A stretch of 64,000 bases of DNA. Source: Lutimaribacter pacificus (GTDB lineage: Bacteria > Pseudomonadota > Alphaproteobacteria > Rhodobacterales > Rhodobacteraceae). Made by a program: the position numbers and the translations under genes. Under the pieces are notes generated by a model. That model was given only the letters and a program-made list of their open reading frames with translations, ran no database searches and had not been told where the DNA came from. This document shows positions 38,308 through 46,995 of this stretch, one piece after another. Location: assembly GCF_900142185.1 (NCBI RefSeq), contig NZ_FQZZ01000008.1, positions 62,001-126,000 on the forward strand, in the 5' to 3' direction. Position 1 is the first letter of the stretch. Every line of letters starts with the position of its first letter.

Positions 38308-39198
38308 TTGTCCACAACCATCAGGCTCGCCATCGGGAGCATCCTTGTCGGCGCCCTCGTTCTGGCCATCAAGGGTCTGGCATGGTGGCTGACGGGATCG
38401 GTGGCCCTTTTCTCCGACGCCCTGGAAAGCACCGTCAATATGGCGACCGCTATCGCTGCGCTTATCGCGATCCGCGTGGCGGCAAGGCCGGCCGATGCCT
38501 CGCACCCCTATGGCCACCACAAGGCCGAGTTCTTCAGCGCCGTGCTCGAAGGGGTGATGATCATCATCGCGGCGCTGCTGATCCTGCGCGAGGCCTACGA
38601 GGGGTTCCTGAATCCCGTGGCGCTGGACCTGCCCGTCGAGGGGTTGCTGATCAACGGCGCAGCGACGGTGATAAACGCGGTCTGGGCCTGGGTTCTGATC
38701 AGCCGCGGACGCATCGCCCGCTCGCCGGCACTGGTCGCGGACGGCCAGCATCTTTTCACGGATGTCGTGACCTCGGTCGGCGTCGCGCTCGGTGTGCTTC
38801 TTGCCGTCGTGACCGGCTGGTGGGTGCTCGATCCGCTTATGGCCGCCCTCGTTGCGGTGAACATCCTCTGGTCCGGGTCAAAGGTCGTGCGGGAATCGCT
38901 CAGCGGCCTGATGGACGAGGCCGTTTCGCAGGAGACGCTCGACACCGTGCGCGCCATCATTTCCACCGAGGCGAACGGCGCGGTCGAGGCGCACGACCTT
39001 CGGACCCGGCACGCCGGCCAGGCGACCTTCATCGACTTCCATCTCGTCGTGCCCGGCGAGACGACGGTGTTCGACGCGCATGAGATCTGCGACCGTGTCG
39101 AAGCCGCGCTGAAGAAGGCCATCGAGGGTGCCCGGATCACCATCCATGTCGAGCCGGAGCACAAGCAGAAGCATTCCGGCATCGTCGTGCTCGACTGA
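38308..39198 (+). CDS. Cation diffusion facilitator (CDF) family transporter
   Basis: 296-aa CDF protein with about six membrane helices and a C-terminal cytoplasmic metal-binding domain. Typical motifs: ALFSDALESTVN, HPYGHHKAEFFS and DGQHLFTDVVTSVGV (the H-x3-D metal site). The C-terminal domain (RTRHAGQATFIDFHLVVPG) ends with a His-rich tail. It should export Zn2+, Fe2+, Co2+ or Mn2+. The start is TTG at 38308, with GGAGG five bases upstream and no nearby ATG. It stands alone between two intergenic regions. Confidence 0.9.
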   Translation: MSTTIRLAIGSILVGALVLAIKGLAWWLTGSVALFSDALESTVNMATAIAALIAIRVAARPADASHPYGHHKAEFFSAVLEGVMIIIAALLILREAYEGFLNPVALDLPVEGLLINGAATVINAVWAWVLISRGRIARSPALVADGQHLFTDVVTSVGVALGVLLAVVTGWWVLDPLMAALVAVNILWSGSKVVRESLSGLMDEAVSQETLDTVRAIISTEANGAVEAHDLRTRHAGQATFIDFHLVVPGETTVFDAHEICDRVEAALKKAIEGARITIHVEPEHKQKHSGIVVLD

Positions 39199-39542
39199 CC
39201 CCGGCCGCGCATCTGTCGCAGGTGTTGACCGGGACACGACTTCGGGCCTGCGCAGCGTTCATTCCGTGGAACTGGCGGGGGAACATCCCGGATTACGGCA
39301 AATGGCAGCTTCGCCCCCGCAAACCTGAGATCTGGCAGATTGTGCCCGATGACTGTCTTGCGCCCTGCCCCCCCCTTCCGAATGGTCCGCAACAGAGGGG
39401 CATCGCAGGTCGAAACGCGCGCTTTTCGAGAAACAGCATGAAAGCAAGCAACCACGCAGCGAAATCACCAATGTCAATCTTGAAAGTTGAAAATTTTCCA
39501 TCTTCCATTTTTTTCTCTTGGATACTTAAAGGAGAATAGACA
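39199..39542. other. 344-bp intergenic region
   Basis: Contains repeat copy R1 and, at 39440-39540, a markedly AT-rich stretch unlike the surrounding DNA that probably holds the promoter of the small lipoprotein gene. No other gene seen. Confidence 0.5.
39308..39408 (+). repeat. Intergenic modular repeat, copy R1 (D plus truncated A)
   Basis: The D part (39308-39360, TGGCAGATTGTGCCC) and the CCCTGCC...GGTCCGCAACAGAGG...GGCATCGCAG part match copies R4 and R2. It ends after GGCATCGCAG, where the other copies continue into their hairpins. Confidence 0.6.
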
Positions 39543-39884
39543 ATGCAAAAAATTTTCATGCTTGCCGGTGTCGGCTTGCTTACCACTGCATGCGTTCAGG
39601 CGACGACCGAGATGGACCCTTTGACAGCCGCGATCTCGGGGAAATCGATCGTGGCAGGAAGTGGTGCAGTGGTGAACGTCGCTCCTAATGGGTCACTTAC
39701 CGGGACTCTGCCCAACGGAACGGAGCTTGAAGGTGCATGGACCGTAAGGGATGGCGATTTTTGTCGAACGCTTACGGCACCGGACAACCTTGCCGGCACA
39801 AAATGCCAGGAAGCCGAACTCGGGGACGGGACAGTAACGCTGACGGACGCAGATGGCACATCCACTTTGTGGACCATCCAATAG
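39543..39884 (+). CDS. Small lipoprotein of unknown function
   Basis: 113-aa predicted lipoprotein with lipobox LLTTAC and acylated Cys17. The mature part is small, beta-rich (TLPNGTELEGAWTVRDGDFCRTL) and has two further Cys that could form a disulphide (CRTL and TKCQE). The pattern 'GxGxxxGxW...D..CRTL' resembles small periplasmic binding or inhibitor-like proteins of Rhodobacteraceae, but I do not recognise a function. AAAGGAG is eight bases upstream. Its upstream DNA is AT-rich and a strong terminator follows, so it is monocistronic. Confidence 0.8.
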   Translation: MQKIFMLAGVGLLTTACVQATTEMDPLTAAISGKSIVAGSGAVVNVAPNGSLTGTLPNGTELEGAWTVRDGDFCRTLTAPDNLAGTKCQEAELGDGTVTLTDADGTSTLWTIQ

Positions 39885-39925
39885 GGACGACTGACACAGT
39901 CGCCCCTGACAAGGATCAGGTTTGC

Positions 39926-39960
39926 GAGCCGGCAACTCTATGGTTGCCGGCTCGATTGTT
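39926..39960 (+). terminator. Terminator of the small lipoprotein gene
   Basis: GAGCCGGCAAC (39926-39936) pairs perfectly with GTTGCCGGCTC (39943-39953), six-base loop, followed by GATTGTTC. The T run is short but the 11-bp stem is strong. Confidence 0.75.
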
Positions 39961-40310
39961 CTGCACGGTTTTCAAGGAACGACCCGCGCTTTCTTTGCTT
40001 CATCGGGTCAAAGCGGTTCGTTGAACGAACAGCCAGGGCCAGAGCACCCATGTGGCGCAAAACACTCGAAACTGACAGGTCGCGCAGAGAATTTCTGAAT
40101 GTTTCAGATTTTTCGGACGTCTGCTTCGTCGGCAAACCAATTGTTTGACCGATTTCACCCACTGACGGCTTCCGCCCTGCCCCTTACGAACGGTCCGAAA
40201 CCGAAGGGCATCGCAGGGCCGCGGCCGTGCGATGCCCGGGCCGCTGCGCGGCCGGTCCGGGCTGGGTGCATCGTTCGACCGGCGCCGCTCCGCCCGCCCA
40301 CTCTGCCGCG
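39961..40310. other. Intergenic region left of ackA
   Basis: Convergent spacer between the lipoprotein terminator and the ackA stop. It holds repeat R2; nothing else recognisable. Confidence 0.5.
40174..40280 (+). repeat. Intergenic modular repeat, copy R2 (A-C, no B)
   Basis: A hairpin: GGGCATCGC (from 40206) and GCGATGCCC around a GGCCGCGGCC core. C hairpin: GCCCGG/CCGGGC enclosing GCCGC-TGC-GCGGC. The two hairpins share the central GCCC. It lies downstream of ackA. This looks like the compact form, without the B module found in R3, R5 and R7. Confidence 0.75.
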
Positions 40311-41486
40311 TCACTCACCGGCGCGGGCGGCGGCGCGGGCGATGACCAGTTCCTCGTTCGTGGGGATAACCAGCACCCGCACGCGGCTGAAATCGCTGCT
40401 GATGACGGTTTCGTTGCGCGCGTTCGCCTCTTCGTCGATCTCGATGCCGATCCAGCCCATGCCGGTGCAGACCTCGTGGCGGATATGGGCCGAGTTCTCA
40501 CCAATCCCGCCGGTGAACACCACCGCGTCCAGCCCGTCGAGCGCGGCGGCCAGCCCGCCCAGTTCGCGGCGGATGCGGAAGGTGAAATAGTCGATCGCCT
40601 GCCGCGCGCGCGGGTCGCCCGACGCCTCGAGCGTGCGCATGTCGTGGCTGATCCCCGACAGGCCCAGCAGGCCGGACTGCCTGTAGAGAAGGTCGGAAAT
40701 CTCGGGGGCGCTCATCCCCTCCTGCTCCATCAGGTAGAGCAGCACGCCGGGGTCGAGCTGCCCCGAGCGCGTGCCCATCGGCAGCCCGTCGAGCGCCGAA
40801 AACCCCATCGTCGAGGCCAGCGAACGCCCCGCCAGCATCCCGCACATCGACGCGCCGTTACCCAGATGCGCCACCACCACCCGCCCGGCATGGAGCGTCG
40901 GCGCCATCTGCCGCAGCGCGCCCGAGATGTAATCGTAGCTGAGCCCGTGAAACCCGTAGCGGCGCACGCCCTTGTCGTAATAGGCGCGCGGCAGGGCGAA
41001 GGTGTCGTTGACGAAGGGATGCGCGCGGTGAAAGGCGGTGTCGAAACAGGCGACCTGCCGGGCCTGCGGAAACTCGGCCATCGCGGCCTGCACACCGGCC
41101 AGGTTGTGCGGCTGGTGCAGCGGCGCGAAGGGCACCAGCCTTTGCAGCCGCGTAATCACGTCAGGGGTCAGTTCGACCGGGTCGGCGAAATCGCGGCCGC
41201 CATGCACGATGCGGTGGCCCACCGCCACCACCTGCGCGTCGGGAAAGCGCGCCTCGATCTCGGCCAGGGCGGCGTGCAGCGCGCCGTGATGGTCGCGCGC
41301 CTGTTCGGGCGGCAGGTCAAGGTCGAGCATCCGTTCGCCCGCGGCGTTGCGCAGGCCCAGCCGTGCCGCGCCGCCGATCCGGTCGACCAGCCCGGTGGCC
41401 AGCGCCTGCGGGTCGGCCCCTGCGTCGAACAGCCCGAATTTCAGCGAGGACGACCCCGCGTTCAAAACCAGCACATGCGCCATCAT
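40311..41486 (-). CDS. ackA: Acetate kinase
   Basis: 391-aa acetokinase converting acetyl phosphate plus ADP to acetate plus ATP, or the reverse. Motifs: VLNAGSSSLKFGLF at the N terminus, VGHRIVHGG, FDTAFH, YGFHGLSYDYIS, VVAHLGNGASMCG and FTGGIGENS. Length is typical. The ATG overlaps the stop of the MaoC-PTA gene (ATGATG). With phosphate acetyltransferase it forms the Pta-AckA route for acetate overflow or uptake. Confidence 0.96.
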   Translation of the reverse strand: MMAHVLVLNAGSSSLKFGLFDAGADPQALATGLVDRIGGAARLGLRNAAGERMLDLDLPPEQARDHHGALHAALAEIEARFPDAQVVAVGHRIVHGGRDFADPVELTPDVITRLQRLVPFAPLHQPHNLAGVQAAMAEFPQARQVACFDTAFHRAHPFVNDTFALPRAYYDKGVRRYGFHGLSYDYISGALRQMAPTLHAGRVVVAHLGNGASMCGMLAGRSLASTMGFSALDGLPMGTRSGQLDPGVLLYLMEQEGMSAPEISDLLYRQSGLLGLSGISHDMRTLEASGDPRARQAIDYFTFRIRRELGGLAAALDGLDAVVFTGGIGENSAHIRHEVCTGMGWIGIEIDEEANARNETVISSDFSRVRVLVIPTNEELVIARAAARAGE

Positions 41487-42871
41487 ACGCCCCCGGCCAG
41501 GCGGAAATGGTGCAGAGCCGCCACCGCGCAGGAGGCCAGCCGCGCCATGTCGCCATCGGCCCGGCTGTTGAGGATGATCGGCACCCGCGCGCCCAGCACC
41601 AGCCCCGCGGCCTCGGCATGGCTGATGAAGGCCAGTTGCTTGGCCAGCATGTTGCCCGCGTCGATATCGGGCACCACCAGCACCTCGGCCCGGCCCGCCA
41701 CCGGCGAGGTCAGCCCCTTGGTGCGCGCCGCCGCGATATCCACGGCGTTGTCCATCGCCAGCGGCCCCTCGACCAGCCCGCCGGTGATCTGGCCGCGCTC
41801 GGCCATCTTCGACAGCAGCGCCGCGTCGATCGAGGACGGGATGTCGGGATTGACCGTCTCGACCGCCGACAGCACGCCGACCTTGGGTTCGTCGATACCG
41901 ACCGACAGCGCAAGGTCGATGGCGTTCTGCACGATATCGACCTTGGTTTTCAGGTCGGGCGCGATGTTGATCGCGGCATCGGTCACCAGCAGCGGATGCG
42001 CGAGGCCCGGCACATCCATCACGAAGACATGGGTGAACCGGCGCCCCGCGCGCAGGCCCGACTGCTTGTCCAGCGTCGCGCGCAGCAATTGATCGGTGTG
42101 CAGGTGCCCCTTCATCAAGGCCTGCGCGCGGCCCTCGTTCACCAGCGCCACGGCGCGGCGGGCGGCCATGTCGTGATCGGGCACGTCGACAACGTCGACG
42201 CCCGCAAGGTCGGCCCCCGTTTCGGTGGCGCAGGCGGCGATCTTGCGGGCATCGCCCACCAGGATCGGCTCGATCAGCGTATGATCCCGCGCCAGCAGCG
42301 CGCCGCCCAGCGAATTGGGTTCCTCGGGGCAGATCACGGCGGTGACCAGCGCGGGCAGCGGTGCGGCCCTTTTCAGCAGTTTCTCGAAATGGCGGTGGCG
42401 CTGCACGATCAGGCCGGGCAGGTCGTGGCTGGAATAGCTGATCTTGCGGCGCGGCGCCTCGACCTCGGCCACGCCGGACAGGATCAGGGCGTCGTCACCG
42501 ATGCGCCGCACCTCGGTCGCCAGCGTCACGGTGCAGGTCTTTTCGTTCTTGTCGGTCACGGTGACGCGGCTGAGCAGCTCGTCCCCGGCATGGGCGCGGC
42601 TGTGAAAGACAAGGCTTTGCGCGCGGTAAAGCGTGCCCGCCCCCGGCAGCAGGTTGCCCAGCACCGCCGAGACGAGCGCACCGACGAACATCCCCGGCGC
42701 CACCGCCTCGGGGACGCCATCGCCGTCGCCATCGACGTTGAACAGGTGCATCGGGTTGTGGTTGCCCGACACGTTGGCAAAGACCAGCAGGTCGTCCTGC
42801 GTGCACAGCCGGCGCAGTTCGCGGCTGTCGCCCACCTGCAATTCGTCGAAGGTGTGGTTTTCAATATGCAT
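41483..42871 (-). CDS. Bifunctional enoyl-CoA hydratase (MaoC)/phosphate acyltransferase
   Basis: 462-aa fusion. Residues about 1-140 are a hot-dog MaoC-type hydratase (FANVSGNHNPMHLF, with the catalytic-region N-x-x-H). Residues about 160-462 are a phosphate acetyl/butyryltransferase domain (LVTDAAINIAPDLKTKVDIVQNAIDLA, in parts; VEGPLAMDNAVD). It should turn an acyl-CoA into acyl phosphate, which AckA then uses. ATG at 42871 has GGAGA before it; the upstream in-frame extension is unsupported. The fusion next to ackA is known in alphaproteobacteria and may link short-chain acyl-CoA (e.g. crotonyl) to ATP production. Confidence 0.92.
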   Translation of the reverse strand: MHIENHTFDELQVGDSRELRRLCTQDDLLVFANVSGNHNPMHLFNVDGDGDGVPEAVAPGMFVGALVSAVLGNLLPGAGTLYRAQSLVFHSRAHAGDELLSRVTVTDKNEKTCTVTLATEVRRIGDDALILSGVAEVEAPRRKISYSSHDLPGLIVQRHRHFEKLLKRAAPLPALVTAVICPEEPNSLGGALLARDHTLIEPILVGDARKIAACATETGADLAGVDVVDVPDHDMAARRAVALVNEGRAQALMKGHLHTDQLLRATLDKQSGLRAGRRFTHVFVMDVPGLAHPLLVTDAAINIAPDLKTKVDIVQNAIDLALSVGIDEPKVGVLSAVETVNPDIPSSIDAALLSKMAERGQITGGLVEGPLAMDNAVDIAAARTKGLTSPVAGRAEVLVVPDIDAGNMLAKQLAFISHAEAAGLVLGARVPIILNSRADGDMARLASCAVAALHHFRLAGGV

Positions 42872-43071
42872 GGGCGGTCTCCGGCCGGGTAACGGGTATA
42901 AGCGGTAGCGGCTGCGCGCGCGATTGTCACCCTGCGCCATCTCCGTGACGTTGCGGCGACGGCGCGGCCTTGGCAGTTGCCGGGCGATCTGCCAAAGTCC
43001 GCGCCGGTGTGCGGGCGCAGGGAGCGGAAGGCATTGGCAGAACGGGCGGATTTCGGCAATGGGCGCGCGGG

Positions 43072-43698
43072 ATGAGCGGCGTGTTGATGCGTCACGCGCT
43101 GCCCCATGCACGCGCCGGGCAGGCGATCGGCCTGCTGGGCGGGTCGTTCGACCCCGCGCATGAGGGCCACGCCCATATCACGCGCGAGGCATTGCGGCGC
43201 TTCGGCCTGGATGCCGTGTGGTGGCTGGTCAGCCCCGGCAACCCGTTGAAGGACGAAGGGCCCGCCGATATCGCGGCCCGCATCGCGCGGGCCCGCGAGG
43301 TGATGCAACATCCGCGCGTGACCGTCACCGATATCGAGGCGCGCACCGGGACGCGCTATACCGCCGAGACGCTGGGGGCGCTGACGCGGCTTTACCCCGG
43401 CGTGCGTTTCGTCTGGCTGATGGGGGCGGACAACCTGGCGCAGCTCGACCGCTGGCAGGACTGGCAGGAGATCATGGAGCATGTGCCGGTGGGCGTGCTC
43501 GCGCGGCCGGGGCAGCGGATATCCGCCCGCTCGTCCAAGGCGGCGCGCATCTATCGCGCCGCGAAACTGCCCGCGCGGGCATCGCACCGGCTGGCCTGGG
43601 GCGCGGCGCCGCGCTGGTGTTTCGTCAACGTGCCGATGGTGGACATCTCGTCAACGCGCATCCGCCGCTCGGGCGGCTGGCCGCATGCGGGGGCGTGA
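43072..43698 (+). CDS. nadD: Nicotinate-nucleotide adenylyltransferase
   Basis: 208-aa NaMN adenylyltransferase of NAD synthesis. [11 protein letters not shown] at about 23-33 is the nucleotidyltransferase motif; [19 protein letters not shown] and the C-terminal ISSTRIR are family signatures. ATG 43072 or ATG 43087 may be the start; neither has a strong ribosome site, and the second aligns better with the usual N terminus. It diverges from the MaoC-PTA gene. A GTGAG/CTCAC inverted repeat overlaps the stop. Confidence 0.92.
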   Translation: MSGVLMRHALPHARAGQAIGLLGGSFDPAHEGHAHITREALRRFGLDAVWWLVSPGNPLKDEGPADIAARIARAREVMQHPRVTVTDIEARTGTRYTAETLGALTRLYPGVRFVWLMGADNLAQLDRWQDWQEIMEHVPVGVLARPGQRISARSSKAARIYRAAKLPARASHRLAWGAAPRWCFVNVPMVDISSTRIRRSGGWPHAGA

Positions 43699-44111
43699 GG
43701 GGGGCTCACCCCGTATTGCGCACCATTCGGGAGGATCGGTGCAGAGTGTGGGGCCGCCAGCAGGAAAACAGACCAAAGATCTGATTTAGTGATATTTTCT
43801 TACGTCCAGACAGTTCGAAACAGAGGGCAGCGCAGGGCCGCGGTCGGGCGATCCGACCTTTGTGGTATGGCAGTTTATCGTGCCGCCACATCCTCCCTCA
43901 AACCGTGGCACTTGCGGCAGCCAATCGCCCGGCCGGGGGGCGGCCGTGCGATGCCCGGGCCGCTGCGCGGCTGTTCCGGGCGGGGTGTGACGTTCGGACG
44001 GTGGCTTTGTTCCGCGAAAGGGGTTGTCTGGCCGGTTTTGCCGGATGACGCCTGGAGTCCATTGTGGCCATTGGCGCGGAGAAGGGGTGCCGGTAATATG
44101 GCTGAGCGGCA
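43699..44111. other. 413-bp intergenic region
   Basis: AT-richer bases at 43765-43805 precede repeat R3, which fills most of the gap. No gene seen; the alpha/beta hydrolase promoter must lie within or after the repeat. Confidence 0.5.
43814..44045 (+). repeat. Intergenic modular repeat, copy R3 (A-B-C-E)
   Basis: The most complete copy. The B module (43841-43935, 95 bp) is bounded by CGGTCGGGCGAT and its near-perfect inverse ATCGCCCGGCCG, and contains a TGTGG...CCACA hairpin with a TTTATCG loop. The C hairpin follows (GCCCGG, GCCGC-TGC-GCGGC, CCGGGC). The E module is 43996-44039. Confidence 0.8.
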
Positions 44112-44969
44112 ATGACGGTGATCGAAATGCGTGTGGTTGAGCATCAGGGTATCAGGCTGACAACGGAAGCCTTTGGCGATCCGAATGATCCGCCGGTGCT
44201 TCTGGTTATGGGGGCCACCGCATCCATACTCGGCTGGCCCGATGAACTCTGCATCACGCTGGCCGAACGCGGACTCCATGTGATCCGTTACGATCATCGT
44301 GACACCGGCCAGTCGACGACAGTGCCACCGGGCGAAGCCACATATGCGGTGGAGGACTTGGCCGAAGATGCCATTGCCATCCTCGATGCCTACGGGATCG
44401 ACAAGGCGCATCTGACCGGCATGTCGCTCGGCGGATACATCACGCAGATGCTGGCAGTCACGCAGCCGGAGCGCGTGGCCTCGCTGACCCTGATCGCATC
44501 CGAGCCGCTGGGTTGGGATGGCGCGGAACTGCCGCATATCTCCCAGGCATTTCTTGACCACTTCGGCACGCTTGCTTCTCTCGACTGGTCGGATCGCGGG
44601 GCCGTTGCGGATTTCCTGATCGAGAGCGAAAGGCTATGTGCCGGAGCAGGAGCGCCCTTCGATGAGGATCGCGAAAGGGCGCGCGTAGAGCGCGTAATGT
44701 CTCGAACCGACAGCCTGCCAAGCATGTTCAACCACGGCGCGCTTACCACCCGCGAGGACTGGACCGGACGGTTCCGGGAGATCGGTTGCCCCGTTCTGGT
44801 CATTCATGGCGCGGAGGACCCGATCCTGCCTGTCGAGAACGGGAGAGCCATTGCTGATGCCATACCCGGCGCATCGCTTACCGTTCTTGCCGGGACCGGA
44901 CATGAGATACCCTTGATGGGAATCCCCGATATGGCAGAGCAGATCGCGGCTCATGTGCGAGGCTCGTGA
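44112..44969 (+). CDS. Alpha/beta-fold hydrolase
   Basis: 285-aa serine hydrolase. Nucleophile elbow GMSLGG with Ser105; acid in HGAEDPILP (about 236) and His in GTGHEIP (about 263) complete the triad. VLLVMGATASILGW gives the oxyanion-loop region and RYDHRDTGQS is the usual strand-4 motif of this esterase/epoxide-hydrolase-like group (AknC or haloperoxidase-related). No signal peptide. GAGCGG lies upstream of the ATG. Substrate unknown. It stands alone between repeats R3 and R4. Confidence 0.88.
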   Translation: MTVIEMRVVEHQGIRLTTEAFGDPNDPPVLLVMGATASILGWPDELCITLAERGLHVIRYDHRDTGQSTTVPPGEATYAVEDLAEDAIAILDAYGIDKAHLTGMSLGGYITQMLAVTQPERVASLTLIASEPLGWDGAELPHISQAFLDHFGTLASLDWSDRGAVADFLIESERLCAGAGAPFDEDRERARVERVMSRTDSLPSMFNHGALTTREDWTGRFREIGCPVLVIHGAEDPILPVENGRAIADAIPGASLTVLAGTGHEIPLMGIPDMAEQIAAHVRGS

Positions 44970-44997
44970 TTCTGACGTTGACGTAGCGCAATGACTG

Positions 44998-45130
44998 CTC
45001 CGTCCGCAGACCAGACGTCTGGTCGATTGTGCCCCCTAACGGCCCTGCCCCCTACTTCCAAATGGTTCGCAACACAGGACATCGCCCGGTCGGGGGGGCG
45101 GCTGTTCCGGGCAGGCGCATCGTTCATCCA
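44998..45130 (+). repeat. Intergenic modular repeat, copy R4 (D-A-C shortened)
   Basis: Matches R1 through the D part and the CCCTGCCCCC...GGTTCGCAACA...GACATCGC part, then jumps to a shortened C end (GGCGGCTGTTCCGGGC). It contains a perfect 16-bp palindrome GACCAGACGTCTGGTC at 45009-45024. Confidence 0.6.
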
Positions 45131-45191
45131 ACCTGAAAATGTGATCGTTGCCCGCTTGTCCGGCACGAAGCAGCAAGGCTAGTGTCTGGCC

Positions 45192-46688
45192 ATGACGACC
45201 ACGATCTCACGACGCTCTGTCCTGCTCGGCGCCGCGGCGGCGGGGCTTTTGCCCGCGGCCGCGCTGGCCGGTCCGCCCGCCACCTCGCTGCGTCCGGCGC
45301 TGCGCCCGGGCGATCATTTCCACAGGAAGATTCCCGAGGCGGCGAAGCTGATCGAGGCCGCGGGCCTCGGCGGGCAGGTCGGCTTTGCCGTGGCGGATGC
45401 GGCAACCGGGCTGATCCTGGAAACCCACGAGGCCACGACCGGCCTGCCCCCCGCCAGCGTCGCCAAGGCGATCACCGCGCTTTATGCGCTGGACCGGCTG
45501 GGGCCGGAACATCGCTTTGAAACACAGGTGCTGGCAACCGGGCCGATCGCCGGTGGCGTGCTGGAGGGCGACCTGGTGCTGGTGGGCGGCGGCGACCCGA
45601 CGCTGGGCACCGACGCGCTGGCCGATCTTGCGCAGCAGATCAAGGCGGCGGGCCTGCGCGCGTTGCGGGGGCGGTTCCTGGTCTGGGGCGGCACGCTGCC
45701 CTTCGCGCGCGAGATCGACCCGGCGCAGCCCGCGCATGTGGGATACAACCCGGCGGTTTCCGGGCTGTCGCTGAATTTCAACCGGGTGCATTTCGAATGG
45801 CGCCGCCAGGGCGAAAGCTATGGCGTGACGATGGACGCCCGCTCCGAACGCTACCGCCCCGAGGTGCAGGTCGCGCGGATGACGGTCGTCGCCCGCGACA
45901 TGCCGGTCTATACCTACGAGGATCAGGGCGGGCGCGACAGCTGGACGGTGGCGCAGGGCGCGCTTGGCAATGGCGGCGCGCGCTGGCTGCCGGTGCGGCG
46001 GCCCGCGCTTTATGCCGGCGAGGTGTTCCGCACCTTCGCCCGGTCGAACGGGATCGAACTGCCGCAGGAGCAGGAGGCCGACACCCTGCCCCCCGGCACG
46101 GTGCTGGCCCGCCACCAGAGCGTGCCGCTGCGCGAGATCCTGCGCGACATGCTGAAATACTCCACCAACATCACCGCCGAAATGGTCGGCATCGCCGCCA
46201 GCCAGTCGGGCGGGACGCGGATGCCGGACCTGCGCGCCTCGGCCACAGAGATGGGCCGCTGGGCGCGGCTGCGGATGGGGATGCAGGACGTGGGGTTCGT
46301 CGACCATTCGGGGCTGGGCGACGCCTCGGGGGTTACCGCCGGTGCGATGGTGCAGGCACTGACGCGGGCGGCGCAGGACAACCGGCTGCGCCCGCTTCTG
46401 AAGGAGGTCCGGCTGCGCGACGGGAACGGCGGCATCGCCCGCGACCACCCGATTTCGGTGGAGGCCAAGACCGGCACGCTGAATTTCGTAAGCTCACTGG
46501 CCGGTTACATGACGACGAAGGACGGCACCGAGCTGGCCTTTGCGATCTTCACCGCCGACGAGGACACCCGCGCCGCGATCCCCAGGGCCGAACGCGAACG
46601 CCCCCGCGGCGCCCGCGACTGGAACCGCCGCTCGAAGATCCTGCAACAGGCGCTGATCGAACGCTGGGGGGCGATGTACGGGGAATGA
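45192..46688 (+). CDS. dacB: D-alanyl-D-alanine carboxypeptidase/endopeptidase (PBP4, peptidase S13)
   Basis: 498-aa penicillin-binding protein 4 type. Active-site motifs: S89-x-x-K92 in PPASVAKA, STN in KYSTNITAE and KTG in EAKTGTLNF. The extra domain between SxxK and SxN is of normal size. The N terminus has a twin-arginine-like SRRSVLLGAAAAGLLP signal, suggesting Tat export, which is unusual for this family elsewhere. It cleaves D-Ala-D-Ala and 4-3 crosslinks in the periplasm. Monocistronic. Confidence 0.93.
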   Translation: MTTTISRRSVLLGAAAAGLLPAAALAGPPATSLRPALRPGDHFHRKIPEAAKLIEAAGLGGQVGFAVADAATGLILETHEATTGLPPASVAKAITALYALDRLGPEHRFETQVLATGPIAGGVLEGDLVLVGGGDPTLGTDALADLAQQIKAAGLRALRGRFLVWGGTLPFAREIDPAQPAHVGYNPAVSGLSLNFNRVHFEWRRQGESYGVTMDARSERYRPEVQVARMTVVARDMPVYTYEDQGGRDSWTVAQGALGNGGARWLPVRRPALYAGEVFRTFARSNGIELPQEQEADTLPPGTVLARHQSVPLREILRDMLKYSTNITAEMVGIAASQSGGTRMPDLRASATEMGRWARLRMGMQDVGFVDHSGLGDASGVTAGAMVQALTRAAQDNRLRPLLKEVRLRDGNGGIARDHPISVEAKTGTLNFVSSLAGYMTTKDGTELAFAIFTADEDTRAAIPRAERERPRGARDWNRRSKILQQALIERWGAMYGE

Positions 46689-46711
46689 GGGGGGAGTGGC
46701 TGAGCGTATGT

Positions 46712-46912
46712 TGTGTGGACGGAGCCGCCGGTCGAACCTCGCGCCCCGCCCGGAACAGCCGCGCAGCGGCCCGGGCATCGCACGGCCGCCCCCCGGCCGG
46801 GCGGTTGGCAGCCGCAGGCACTTCACTTTGAGGGAGGATGTGGCGGCGCGATAAAGTGACAGCCACATAGGTTGGATCGCCCGACCGCGGCCGTGCCATG
46901 CCCTCTGTCGCG
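46712..46912 (-). repeat. Intergenic modular repeat, copy R5 (A-B-C, inverted)
   Basis: Inverse orientation relative to R3. The B module is 46794-46887 (94 bp) with ends CGGCCGGGCGGT and ATCGCCCGACCG; its inner hairpin ATGTGGC...GCCACAT differs in sequence from R3 but keeps pairing. The C hairpin lies at about 46745-46775. Confidence 0.78.
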
Positions 46913-46995
46913 CTCAACGTGGCATGTCGGCTCAGGGCTCGATCCGGCCATTGTCTGCATACCGCATCAATGACTTCCGAGCGGACCTTTTCCAC

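Noticed and set aside
44112-44969. Assigning the alpha/beta hydrolase to a named pathway
   Set aside because: The triad is clear but the family is too broad and the neighbours are unrelated.
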